Positions 27,034 through 38,826 of a stretch of DNA of 64,000 nt are shown one piece after another. A program made the position numbers and the translations under genes. Source of the stretch: Pegea sp. RAD2-039. Its lineage: Eukaryota > Chordata > Thaliacea > Salpida > Salpidae. The notes under the pieces are model-generated. The model was not told where the DNA came from. It ran no database searches and saw nothing but the letters and a program-made list of their open reading frames with translations. The stretch lies in assembly GCA_034620365.1 (NCBI GenBank), contig JAQGEQ010000179.1, positions 930,001 to 994,000 of the forward strand, read 5' to 3'. The number at the start of each line of letters is the position of its first letter. Within the stretch, counting starts at the first letter, position 1.

Positions 27034-28045
27034 ATGAAATTAGAAATTCATTCAATTGCTGCTTGCTGTAATTCCGGAGGAATTGGGTTAAAAAACCAAC
27101 TTCCGTGGAAGCTGAGGTGAGATATTTCATGAAATTATTTTGTTGATCAAATTAAACAATTTTAGAAAAGAATTTCAACATTTTGTAAAATTAACAACTG
27201 GTAACCCTCCAGAAGGAAAACAAAATGTTGTTGTGATGGGAAGAAAGACCTGGCTTTCAATTCCTTACCAAATGAGGCCCCTGAAAGATCGATTTAATTT
27301 TGTAATGACTAGAGACATTAGTGTTAAAAATTTAGATGGAGCTGTGAGTATAACATTCAGTTTTTCAGCTAAGATTCACTTTAACTTTTTAGCATGAAGT
27401 AGTTCATTCATTGGAGGAATTAGTTGAAAAATTAGAGTCTTCAAAATGGAAAAATAGAATTCATGAAATTTTTAACGTTGGTGGAAGTGAGATTTACAAA
27501 GTAATCTTTGTTTAATCCGTTTCTTCTGACCTTTATCTTTAATTTGTGTCTTTCAGTTGATTCAGGATTCCTCTTATTGTGGAAATGTTTTTCTAACTAG
27601 AGTTTTTGGTGATTTTCAATGTGACACATTCTTTCCCAGTCTAAAAGGATTTGAAAAACTTGCAGTTGACAAGTATGCCTCCACATCTTTTTCACATATC
27701 CAGATAATGATCAGTTCCTCTAATGTTTAGTTACCTTCAACTACTTCTTCCTAACTTACATCAGTTCATTCTGAAATTGTTCTAACTTTTCTTGTAAAGA
27801 TGTAAACTGCCAATTATTTTGATTTTACAATTTTTTTACTTTCCAATATTTTTTCACTTTTGCTTTTTATTATTTTTAGTGAATATAAAATAATTAATTC
27901 TTATTATAATCTTCATATTTTTTTCAAATGTTTCATTTTCACAGCTTCTGGTATGTTTTTTGTTTATAGATTTCCGCAAATACCTCAAGAAGTTGTAGAA
28001 GAAAAAGGTTTAAAGTGGAAAGTAGAAGTTTATCATAAAATTTAG
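27034..28045 (+). CDS. DHFR: Dihydrofolate reductase
   Basis: Exons 27034-27116, 27166-27343, 27393-27500, 27557-27672 and 27970-28045 join in phase to 186 residues, the normal animal length. Landmarks: SIAACCNSGGIGLKNQLPWKL (substrate and NADPH loop, with the L-P-W triad), the glutamate-containing acidic segment REFQHF (RKEFQHFV), NVVVMGRKTWLSIP, NFVMTRD, IFNVGGSEIYK (GGxxxY cofactor motif) and a C-terminal WKVEVYHKI. It reduces dihydrofolate to tetrahydrofolate with NADPH. Introns are 49-56 nt except the last, about 297 nt. No thymidylate synthase is fused, as expected for an animal. The start lies 13 nt after an acceptor-like GGCAG. Confidence 0.96.
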
Positions 28046-28598
28046 TTTCAGAAAAATGTTCTTTTGTGTTAAAGCCTGAAAAATTCTAGCGGTTAATAAA
28101 TTTGAATATAGTTGAGAAAATTCTTTTAAATGTCTGCAAATTGTTCAACCCAACTTCTATATCATTAGCTTAAATCATAACAATTTCTAAAATTTGTTCT
28201 CAAAACTGATTTTTGGCAAACTCCCTGCTTGTTTACAGTCTAACTTAAATTAATTTTTAAATTGTTATCAGTTTCTAATAAGAACAAATCAATTATCAAA
28301 AAGGTTTTTAGAAAAATCTTAAGAAAAATTTAACTTATTTTTCAAAAAAAAGTATTTCAAAATTTAGACAATTAAAATTATTTTTTAGGTAAAAATTATT
28401 GATGAAGTTTTATATTTGTTACGAAAAGGTTAGAACAACAGAATAATTGTTTTAATAATTAGCCAAATTTCCTTTAAAACAAAATAAATCAATAAGAATT
28501 TCATCATTTTATTCGGCATGAAAAAATTCCTTTTTAAATTGAAAAAAATAATCACAAAAAAAGTCTTCATCCAGTTCAGGAATGATGGTATGATGTCC

Positions 28599-28820
28599 TC
28601 ATGTCGCATTCCTTTGTATAGTCTGATTTATGAGTTGATGAAACTTCCAACATCTATAAGATGAAAAGATCAGCAAAATAGAAATGATCCCTCCTCCTAC
28701 AATCAGGATTAGAGGAAAAGCTCTTTTGATTATAGGATGATCTTTGAAGACATAGGAAGTCAAGAGGACATTAGAAATGAAGATTATGCCGAACCAAACG
28801 ATCCCTAACAAAAATCTCAT
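28599..28820 (-). CDS. Small two-helix membrane protein, unassigned
   Basis: An intronless 73-codon frame, MRFLLGIVWFGIIFISNVLL..., contains two hydrophobic stretches (about residues 3-24 and 35-55) separated by a short polar loop (FKDHPIIKRA), then a polar C-terminus. I cannot assign it to a family. Support for being a gene comes from its position 9 nt after an acceptor-like AAAATTTTAG, its clean start, and base composition above the AT-rich flanks. It faces DHFR convergently. Confidence 0.5.
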   Translation of the reverse strand: MRFLLGIVWFGIIFISNVLLTSYVFKDHPIIKRAFPLILIVGGGIISILLIFSSYRCWKFHQLINQTIQRNAT

Positions 28821-30739
28821 TCTAGACTCCTAAAATTTTGAAAATGAAATCGAAAGCTCTCATTGCAGATTTTATATTTATTGTTTGTTCCGCTTGTCTG
28901 AACATGAGTGTGAAGTAGTGCGTGACAAGGCTGTAATGAGAAATGACTTATAGAGAAAAGAGACTTAATTTTCTAAACAATTTTCCATAATTTATCAAAT
29001 ATTGTTAAATATAATTTTAAATGGCCAAAATGGGTTTTAATTTACTTCATTAATTCTAATTATTTATGATTACTTAATTGCATCTTATGAACAAATTATT
29101 ATCCAACATAGCTTTTAATTAAATTGTTTGTGTCACAATTTTGATAATTTAAATCCTGAAATTATGATAAGAGAATGTTTAGATAGTTTTTTTACATATG
29201 TAAAAATCTGAATTTTTGAAGATAAAAAACGTTTCGATCAACTTTAAAAGTTTGCTGATAAAAGACTCAAGTTTTACATTTCTTGTTTTTGATAGAAACC
29301 CATTTATAAATATTGAAAAACTAAGCAAACTTTGTTAGATTTAAGTCAACAGTAAATTTGATTGATTTAAAAAAGGGTAAAAAAAGGTGAAGAGAAAGAT
29401 TCTAACGATTTCTTCAGCTATAAATATTAAAGGAAACAATTTTTTAAGATGCATCATTTAATATCAATGGAATGATAATACAACTTTTATAATTTCAAAT
29501 TTATTTTTTAAATTCGTAATTTTGACAAAAATATTTGATGGTGTTTTGAAAAAGAATATTTAATTGCAATATGGTAAATAATTCGTTATCAGGATTGAAT
29601 CAATCATAAATGATAGATTATAAAGCACTTTTAATGTACTAGGAAATTAGAGAGCTTAAAAGCATATTTTTTATTCAACAAAAATGGGGTTTAATTATTT
29701 TTTTATTTATTTATTACAATAAATGTGAAGGAGGGTGCCTAAAGAGAGCACCTCTCGCTAACACACATTAAAAAGACCAAAAGTTTTATATTTTTAGTTT
29801 ACATTTAAACACAAATTTCTGCTAAACAAGATATCAAATTCAAAGAAATTGAATTTACTTTAAGAGCTTTTATGCACAATAAGGTTAAGCAAATAAATAA
29901 ACTATTCAAGGATAACTTTCTGCTCAACTATATCTTCATCAATTTTTTATTTATTTAAACAATTGAAAACTCTTGAAGCTTCTTGGAAAATTTAAACAGC
30001 TCTTTTTATCGAAGCTTAAGAAACCGCTACAAATATTCAAAATATTTATTTTATAATTAGCATAATTTAAAAAATAATTTATTCTTTTAGTTCTAATCGG
30101 TGCAAATCGAACAGATTAACTTGAAAAATCGATATTAAGAAGTTGAAACAGTTGAATTTAGGTTTTAATTAAATAAAGTATATTCAGGTTTTTTGTTTCA
30201 AATTATTTGATTGATCATAAGTTAAATGTGTGGATTCTGTCTTCAAAATTTCTTTTTAAAAATAAAAAATTCAAGTCGTTTGAAGCTTGAAATTAATTCA
30301 AATCTTTCAAATTAATCTTTTTTTAATAAAACACATCAAGAAAAATTTAGATTTTTATGTTTAACAACCTTCAAATATTTTTATTTTATATCAATAAAAC
30401 TATCCTAAAAAGATCTACAAAATTAATGTCCTAAAAACATAAGTTTAAAATATTGAATAAAAGCAATTAAAGAAAACGACAAACTTAAACAAAAGGGTAA
30501 AATAATGTTGGTAAACAAATAATATCTAAACATTTTGTTTTTTATAATGTATTTTACACAAATGCTTCCACATATTTTAGTAAAAATTATTTTTAAGCTA
30601 TTTATTTAATTTAATCACAAAAATTTTATATATAAATCCCAATTTATCTCAAATTTTTAACATTTAAATGGAATTGATTGTAAATGTTAAAAATTGTCCA
30701 TTTTTAGAATATATCAATTCATAATAATAATATTAATAA
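28821..30739. other. Intergenic, AT-rich
   Basis: No gene recognised. It contains one copy of a short interspersed repeat at 29696-29770 (listed separately). Confidence 0.4.
29696..29770 (-). repeat. Short interspersed repeat, copy 1 (SINE/LINE 3' end-like)
   Basis: Read on the minus strand: AATGTGTGTTAGC, then a GAGGTGCTCTCTTTAGGCACC hairpin-like block, then CCTCCTTC and a terminal (AAAT)n tract. A second copy lies at 32070-32142. The simple-repeat tail suggests the 3' end of a non-LTR retroelement. Confidence 0.6.
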
Positions 30740-31560
30740 TAATAATAAGGCCTGCTTTGGTCAAAGACATCCATACTGGTTTAGCTCAAGAGTTGTTGTT
30801 AAAAAAAGCAAGACATGGCTGGATGCAAAGAAACTGGTAAAGCAAGACACAGTGGGCAAGCACAAAGAAAAATTTTTTAAGTTTTTTTTTCTTTAGAGCT
30901 ATTTTTTGTCTCTCCTTTGTTGTTTGCAGAGTAGAGCGCGCCATTTGGAGCGATCCGCTGCGATATTCTTCCAATTGCTAGTATTGATGTTGAGCGATTT
31001 CGTATCGCATTTGCAGGTATCTTTAGAATAATAACAGGCACGGCTGATGTTGCATTTGTCCTATGTTTTGATACTTTTGTCCTCTACAACAGATTCCTTG
31101 GGATCCATCCATCTTGCATCTAACGGACGTATCTGCTCTTACTTGCTTAGCATGCTATACATTGTTGGTAGACCAGTGCGCTTCAAATCTTTCTCGTTTG
31201 AGATCTTTTGCTGCCACTTTAAAGTAACAAAGACGAAAATAACGAATATGAAAGGTGTCGAGTTTATTTTCGTTAGCCCTCGACAAAGTTCTCCAGCGTA
31301 CAATGATATACAAAAGCTCTATAGATAGAGAACTTGGTTTTGATGGAGAGCTTTAGATTATCCCAGAGCCTAGAGATGAACTGTGTAAATGTACCAAATG
31401 ATTTTCCGATACAGATGTGAATCTTGGCTTCCAGTGATACTGATGAAGTTATTTTTGAGCTGAAATACGCAAAACTGTCTATAGCCTCAACGTCAATGTT
31501 GATTGGCTGTGGGACGTTATACCCTTGGCTAAAAACTGTTGCCTTTTTAGACTATTTTAT
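30740..31560 (-). mobile_element. RTE-like LINE, 3' fragment with internal rearrangement
   Basis: On the minus strand the fragment starts with INIDVEAIDSFAYFSSKITS, then AKIHICIGKSF and LSIKTKFSIYRAF. These correspond to the segment after the reverse transcriptase in RTE-type elements. After a scrambled or unrelated middle it resumes with KSLNINTSNWKNIAADRSKW, nearly the same as the fragment at 12.3 kb. It ends in a (TTATTA)n-type tail near 30745. The protein frames are broken in several places. The plus-strand ORF at 31047-31328 is not coding. Confidence 0.72.
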
Positions 31561-32069
31561 TTCAAAATCATCTTTTGTTAGTGTTTATTGTAAAGATTGA
31601 ATTAAATATAAAAAGCTGTAATCTATTTGCTTATTAATTCTCGTCCTTACCTTTTCACATTTTAGTTTTCTCAGCTATTAAACTGATAAGTTCAAAGTTC
31701 TATTTACTCCTTGTACCTATTTTTTCGACTTTGATCTTTAAACAAAACTTTCATTCAAATAACAAATTCAAGTTGCTTTTTATTTGGCATTAAACTTAAA
31801 AACTAATTAGGCACTCTTAAGAAATGATTTGCTGATTAATTATAGAGAATTTTTTTTATTTGACTTAATTTCTTAAAGTTTTGTTCCATTTACTTTTATA
31901 ATAAACTTTTTTAGATTGAAAAAAAAAATAGTAATTTTTTTTGAGTTTGTAGAAAATTTAAATCAGTTACTAAAATAAGGTTTTGATTTATTAATAATTA
32001 ACCTAAAACGATGATGTAATAAAAAAATGCATGTTTTAATTCTATTAAATATTTAGGTAAACTATATGT

Positions 32070-32142
32070 TTAATTAATTTATTTATTTTAAAAAATGCGA
32101 AGGAGGATGTCTGAAGAGAGCACCTCCTGCTAACACACATTT
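32070..32142 (-). repeat. Short interspersed repeat, copy 2
   Basis: Same layout as 29696-29770: AATGTGTGTTAGC, AGGAGGTGCTCTCTTCAGAC, CCTCCTTC, then an (AAAT)n-like tail on the minus strand. It differs from copy 1 at several scattered bases. Confidence 0.6.
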
Positions 32143-32410
32143 CCACAAATAATATATATCAAGTTAGAAATATAGAAAGCAAAAGATGTAGCCCATGTTA
32201 TATCTTTAGTCCTCAAAGCATATGAGAGTGAAAAATTACATGGAATGTTGATAATATAAAAAGGGGAGAGGGGATCACAGTTTAGAATTTTGATGATCTA
32301 GTTATTTTCTTTAAGTTTTTTCCGTTAAAAAAAAACCATTTTCCTCGCAGCTAGTGTAATAACTCTAACCTTGTCTATCGCGACTATCGTAGATTTCTTA
32401 AACGTTCAAA

Positions 32411-34635
32411 ATGGAATTAATAAGAACTTTCAAACAACTTTTTTTTATTTCTATTTTTGTGCCTGCTTCTTTCATTGTTGCTTTCTTCCATTCCTTATCA
32501 TTACCCTTACTTCTGTTTAAATTAAATCACCTTCAACGTAGGTGGGTTGGATTTTTTACCAGATTACATTGGGGAAGTAAGTTTTAGTTTCAGTTTATAA
32601 ACACATTTAATCAAAAACATACATTTCAAATTGTTTTAATTTATACAAATTTTAAGTTAAAAGAAATATTTTATGTTTTTTCTCAGATATTTTGTTTGTT
32701 GTAGAAACCTTTAATTTTATGAAATTATTTTTTTTTCTTATATTTTATGAAAATTTATTCAATTCAGTGTTTACTAAATTGCTTTTAAACTTGAACTTGC
32801 TTTATTTTAACATAAGTTTATGATATGTTATTTGTAAATTTTTGTTGTTTAAATGGATGTTTTGTTTTTGTTTTTTATATAATTTAAATTTTTATAATAT
32901 TTGGTGACAGTTTATGAATAATGAAATTATATAATTTATATGAAATTGATTGCTCTACATAATCTTTAAGTAAAGAGAAATTTTTGTTGAAACATTTCAA
33001 TCTTATGAATATGATCTAACTATTTAGTTAACTGCATCATCAATTATATGAGTTGATTTGAATATGACATCTTAAATATGGTTTTTTGAATTGTTAATTT
33101 AGATAATTGCTTTTATTAATTGTTTTTTTAAAACTGCTATTTTTTGTGAAATATTTTATTCTATAATTAAAACTTTTACTTGATATAAAAAGTGTAGTTT
33201 TATTGAATGATTTTTATTTATAAACTTATTTTAAATATTCAAACAAATTTATTCTGTTTTTAATTTCATAAAATTAGTTTTTTAAATTTAAACAGAAATT
33301 TAATTTTGTTTTTTATTTCAGTTGTTGTAGGATATGCTCAATGGATTGGAGATTACAAATTGAATTTGATTGCTGATGAAGATACTTTAAAAGATTTTAA
33401 TAAAGTCAATTCTTTGTGGTTATTAAATCATAGATATCAGATTGAATGGATTGGTTTACAAATAATTGGAAAATATTTCGGATTTTTAGAAGTAAATTTC
33501 AACATTTTTTAAATTTATAGAAATTATTTTGAAACTTATCTAGAATATGAAAGGGGTCGGCAAACATTCACTTCTTTGCCTTCCGATTGTTGGCTGGACC
33601 CTTTTCTTTAATGAGTTTGTTCTGGTGAAAAGAAATTTTCAAAAAGATAAAAAAATTATTGAAAAAAGTTTAGAAACGTTATCAACAATTCAAGACCCGT
33701 TTGCGGTGAGTTTTAAAGATAAAAGAAATTCAAATTGCTCAACAAAAAACTTCTTTCCAGTTTATAATATTTTGCGAAGGAACTCGCTTCACGACAGAGA
33801 AACATGAAACTTCGATGGAATTTGCGGAGAAACACAATTTTCAAAAGTTACGTCATCATCTTCTTCCAAGGACTAAAGGTTTTCACATCCTTAAAAATGG
33901 GATGAAAAGTTTTGGTAAGAAGTTTCAACCTGGGGGTTTCCCCTCTAACATTTTGTTCAGTTCCGTGGGTCTACTGCGCTACAATCTGTTTCCAAGGCGA
34001 CAACGACCCGACATTGCTTGATTTCATTAATTTGAAGCCCATCAAAGGCGAGATGTTGATTCGGTGATTCTTCAACACGGCTTTTCGTCGCTTTTTTGTT
34101 TTATGTCGCTTTTTTTAGTCGGATTCCCATTTCTGAAGTTCCCGATGACGAAGAAGCATGTGGCGAATTTGTTCGTCGATTATACATCGAGAAAGTTGGA
34201 AGTTTGTGAGATATTTTGATAATTTTCTAAGAAATTTTATTTGTAGGATGAATTTATTGATTTTTATAAAAAAAACGGAAAATTTCCTCTTGAAACTCAA
34301 AAAGAGTTCAAAGATTTTCGAAGTGTGCCGATGAAGCGCGATTTGGGGTTTGAATCTTTGATAGAAATCGATCTTTATTTGATCTCGATCTTCTTTAGGA
34401 CTGCTTTCATCTTATTTGGTTGGATTTTTTTCTTTTCAATTTGTTTGTGGATCATTTATCTTCAAATATCGAATCTTGCCCCCATCCTCTATACACTTGT
34501 CTTTCTCATCTTTACAGGTATTAGTTTGTTAAACTCTCAACTATTTTTCAACTTTTCAAATCTTCAGGAGTTATCGGATTTTTAGGAATGTTAATGGTTG
34601 TTAACAAGTACTCAAGTTACGGAAAAAAGCCTTAA
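32411..34635 (+). CDS. AGPAT: 1-acyl-sn-glycerol-3-phosphate acyltransferase (AGPAT3/4/5-like)
   Basis: Eight exons, 32411-32576, 33322-33491, 33544-33705, 33761-33914, 33961-34063, 34119-34194, 34247-34517 and 34568-34635, join in phase to 389 residues. An N-terminal hydrophobic segment precedes the acyltransferase core: the catalytic NHRYQIEW (NHxxxxD type, with E in place of D), LPIVGWTLFFNEFVLVKRNF, the FCEGTRFT block and the HHLLPRTKGFHIL block. IPISEVPDDEEACGEF and EKDEFIDFYKKNGKFP are typical of AGPAT3/4/5. Two hydrophobic helices close the protein. It would convert lysophosphatidate to phosphatidate in the endoplasmic reticulum. The Asp-to-Glu change in the HX4D motif is also known in members of this subfamily. 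The first intron is 745 bp, the rest about 47-69 nt. Confidence 0.93.
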
Positions 34636-34668
34636 AAGCATTGAAAGTATAAAGAAAGATATCTTCTA

Positions 34669-34987
34669 ATTGGTCGTTTGCTTGCTTGCTTCTGATTGGT
34701 CGTTTGCTTGCTTGCTTCTGATTGGTCGTTTGCTTGCTTGCTTCTAATTGGTCGTTTGCTTGCTTGCTTCTGATTGGTCGTTTGCTTGCTTGCTTCTAAT
34801 TGGTCGTTTGCTTGCTTGCTTCTAATTGGTCGTTTGCTTGCTTGCTTCTGATTGGTCGTTTGCTTGCTTGCTTCTGATTGGTCGTTTGCTTGCTTGCTTC
34901 TAATTGGTCGTTTGCTTGCTTGCTTCTGATTGGTCGTTTGCTTGCTTGCTTCTGATTGGTCGTTTGCTTGCTTGCTTCTAATTGGTC
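34669..34987. repeat. 26-bp minisatellite, about 12 copies
   Basis: The unit starts ATTGGTCGTTTGCTTGCTTG and ends CTTCT(G/A). Copies differ almost only at the last base. Each unit holds ATTGG, the inverse of CCAAT. The array begins 33 bp after the AGPAT stop codon. Confidence 0.95.
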
Positions 34988-37900
34988 AGTTTTGTCTGTT
35001 CTATTTTTCTTTTCGTTATTCTGATTTTTTAAGTTTTGATTTTCTTTCAAGTTGTTCGAAAAATTGAATAAAAAAAATTGTGAAACGAAAATTTGGCGAA
35101 AATATTTTATGAATTGATTTTAATAATTTGTTTTTTCTCAAAACATCTAAAAAAAAATCGAAAAACACAAAAATTCAAAAAATCTTTCACAAAACATTCA
35201 CAGAATCCAAAAAAAAAAACAGATTTTGGGTTCCTAAAGACACTCAAAGTATCTCTCATTAAGATTTCAGTTTCTTCTTGGAGTAAATCAAATAGACTTT
35301 TTTCATTTTTACCTCTAAATAAAATATTTAAAGATTTGAAACTAATTGATGACTTGAAGATTACAAAGTGATGAAGAAGTCTGTGATTTGCTACTACTTC
35401 ATCTAGTATCATCATAAAAACTTTGATTTAATCTAATTGATTGATCTAAAGTAAAAGAGAAGAGTTTCATAAAAGGCAGATGGGTCGATTTAGCATCTTC
35501 ACTTGTAAAAACTCCTCCACCAAAAACATCAAACTAGTAATTACAAATTTTAACAAATTAATCTTATGTTTATCTGTTTTCTACCAGGAAATTTATAAAC
35601 ACTGGTGTCATTTCATGATGACGTCACTTGTGTTACAGCAAGTTAATTTTATGAGAAAATTTGAAATATTTTTTACAAATTTTCGAAATAGAAACAACTA
35701 CAACAGTTGAAAAAAAGTAATAAAGAAATTTATAAAAAAAAATCTGTACAACGTTGCAAAGTTTAAGTTTTGATTTCAAGTTAATACATAAATGATAAGA
35801 AATTACAATCACCAATTAATAATAGTTTCTAATGTTTTAGTGAATGAAAGTTCCATGAATTCATTAATTTTATTGCTTTATCGTACCTAGTGTTCAAAAT
35901 ACAAATCTCGACAAATTATTATATACCGCTAGGTTGCATTAAAGAGCTTTAGAATATTATTGCCAAACGAAAATAATATTTTAAGAAGGGTCTAAATTAT
36001 TTGTATCTTACTTTCACAGTCAATCAAAAATAAAGTTTTGACCTACGAACTTTCTACTTTGAATATATTTCAAGTTCATATAAGTTAAGTGAAAATTGTC
36101 ACGTGAATAAATACAAAAGTTCAAAAGTTGTGGAAGTTATTGAAGAAGTGCAATGAAAACAGAGAATTTTGACAAATGAAAAAGTGTAAGAATTGGAACT
36201 TGATCAGATTTAGTCTTCAAAAGAAAATATGCATCAGAGGAATTCAAAATCCTTTTCAATTAATTAATTAAATTCAATCAGGGGTTTGAACATCAAACAA
36301 AGTCCTCTAAATATATAATGACATAATCACTAATAACGTCATCACTTTGATTATTTGTTGATTGGTTCTTTAAAGATTTAGAAATTAAAATCTTAAATGA
36401 AATTAGTCTTTTGAGGTCGATTTTTTAGTGACTTTTTATTTATGTTAATTTTAATTCTTTAAGAATCTTACAAGAAAAAAATAAAAGTTTCAAAAAAAAA
36501 ATAAATGTAGCTACAAGTATTTGTTCTATTAGATATTTTCTTCACACCTAATTAAATAGAAATTATTCAAAATAAATAATTCCAAATAAAAAGTTGACGA
36601 ACCTTCAGTACATAGCAGGCTGAAAAATGTTTTGTTTACATCAAGAGAAAATCTTTTGTTAATTTCTTTCTTATTTGCTTATTTTCTCAACTAAAGAAAC
36701 GTTAGATTTTACAAACAGTAAAAAATTTCTAAGACCTTCTTTTTGATACTCATCAAAAAGTTTATTGTGAATGCAAATTGTAAGTTGTTGTTAAATTTAC
36801 TTGTTACAAAATCTTTAATTAAATTTCGAAATGTATACAAACATGGTTTAAAGGTAGAAAATTAAAATTTTGATTGTATTTTGTTTAGATTAAAAGTTCT
36901 TCTGAATTATTTATTTTGTATTTCTAGGATTAAAAATTCATTTAACTTTTTAAAAAAGGTTTTAAATTTACAAATTTGCATTTTAAATATAATTAAATGT
37001 TTTAACATTTGTAAATCTTCGAAATTTTACTAATTCAAATTCATCGACAACAATTTGAAATTTTGATTTATTACAATTTGATTTAAGAGAAAAAATTTAA
37101 GACAACAAATTTTCGACAACAAAAAACAAGTTAATTGCAGCAAAACAAATAAAAAAATATTTGTAATTTTCATTTAAAGTAAATTACATCGCTATAAATC
37201 TTCTAAAACACTTCCTGCTTTTATCAATTTTATCAACAGATTTATTTTCAAAGCCATAAATGAAAATGAAGTTTATAAATCAATTTAACAGCTTGAAATA
37301 ATGTTCAATTAACTTTTCGCAAACAGCTGATTTGACAGCTTTTATCTGAGATTTAAATCATTTTTTCGTCACTAAATTTACAAAGATTTTGTTGTTAGCG
37401 ATTTGGAGTTTTACAAAAAAGCCCGAAAGCAAACGAAAATCTAAAGAAATAAATTCTCGTTTCATTGCTTCAGCGATTCGCTTAAACATTTGCTTGTGTG
37501 TGTTCAGTGAGGTGGAACGGAAAAGCAGTGAAGCGGAACAACAGAAACCATTTCAAATCCGGATGTAAGGCTTCAGGTGGAAGTGATTAGCAAAATCTAA
37601 AATCCAATTAACTCAAAAATGAAGCATTGCGCTTTTCGTTACTGCCACGTCATCATTACTGCAATGACGTCACCAATTCGACAAAGTTTGTATTTGTTTT
37701 TGTTTGTACGCCAGATTGTAAATCGGCCATTTTAGCAGCGAGAAAGTTGTTTGGAATTCTTTGAATAACTCGACTAGCAGCTGAACAGATGACACACTAA
37801 TTTGGCCTTTTGTCAATTAAGGCCGAGCCAGCAGAAGACAGGAACTGGAGGATTTTAGTTTAATTAATTTTCAATAAAAAAGAATCGATAAAAAATCGTC

Positions 37901-38613
37901 CAATGAGAAAGCAGAAAATCTTTTTAACTTTAAAATTTTTTGGACAAATTATCAAAAAGAAAAGCTCAAAGTTTTCGTCAAGTTTTTAATTTATGAGAAA
38001 AAATGGCGTTTTGCTGGAATGGCCCAACTCTAATAGACAGACAGACGAGCAGACGACAAGTTGTTATAGATTAAGTAAGTTAAAATGAAATATAAAGATA
38101 GAAGTTTCGCTGTTTGTGTTAACTCGTGCGTATCGATTGACTCGAGTTTTGTTGCTATGACTACAAGTTGCTGGTAGAAAAAAAAACTATTAAAAATTCG
38201 AATCAGAATTTTTTTTTATTTAACTGCAATAAACTTTCGGAAAAATTTTGCTGATGATAAACTAACAGATGAAAACTAAACAGAGAAAAAACTATATTAA
38301 CATGAAAAAAAAATGAAAATACAAAGGAAGCAGCTAAGAGGAGACGGGGTTAGGGTTAGGGGCGAAGTCAGGGTGAAAGTTTAGGGATCTAAAAGTTTGA
38401 TTCTAAAAAAACTATAAATAAAAAGACGATCGTATAAAGACATTTACATACATGCATAAAGACGTTTCTGTAAAACACGAATTAAATCTATATCTGACGT
38501 CATTATCAATGACGTCATTATTTACAGGCAACACAAGAATGTTGCCACGATGCGGCGCTGCTGAGTGGATGGTTTTGTAAGGCAACGAACGAAACATGGT
38601 GATGATGACGTCA
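34988..38613. other. Intergenic region downstream of TCF
   Basis: No gene recognised in about 3.6 kb between the AGPAT minisatellite and the TCF 3' end. It is AT-rich to about 37.3 kb and then more mixed. It holds four TGACGTCA copies and a telomere-like GGGGTTAGGGTTAGGGG at 38346-38362. Confidence 0.4.
38346..38362 (+). repeat. Short telomere-like TTAGGG tract
   Basis: GGGGTTAGGGTTAGGGG holds two TTAGGG units, isolated within ordinary sequence. It may be chance. Confidence 0.4.
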
Positions 38614-38826
38614 TCAGTTGACGTCACAAGTCAGATGTGACAAGGCGTGCGTTGTGATGACGTCACAAAGAAGGCAATTGTTGAAAGTTGTCAGTGTGGA
38701 GAAGTTTAAAGCACTTGTGATGACGTCATCATCGTAATTTGGCATGCTGCGAAGACCATGAGGCCTGCTTGGGTCGTAGTTGGGGTCGGAGGCAGTATAA
38801 TACGCGCGGTCCGGTGACGTCATTGC
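38614..38826 (-). other. Open extension in frame after the TCF stop codon
   Basis: Directly after the TGA at 38829-38827 the same frame stays open for 70 codons (AMTSPDRAYYTASDPNYDPS...) before the next stop. The first half is GC-richer and not simple repeat. Later codons are partly made of TGACGTCA copies (DDVITS, CDVITT). It may be a 3' UTR, a readthrough extension or an alternative exon. Confidence 0.3.

Noticed and set aside
34669-34987. CRISPR-like appearance of a regular repeat
   Set aside because: Units are directly tandem with no unique spacers, in an animal genome; it is a minisatellite.
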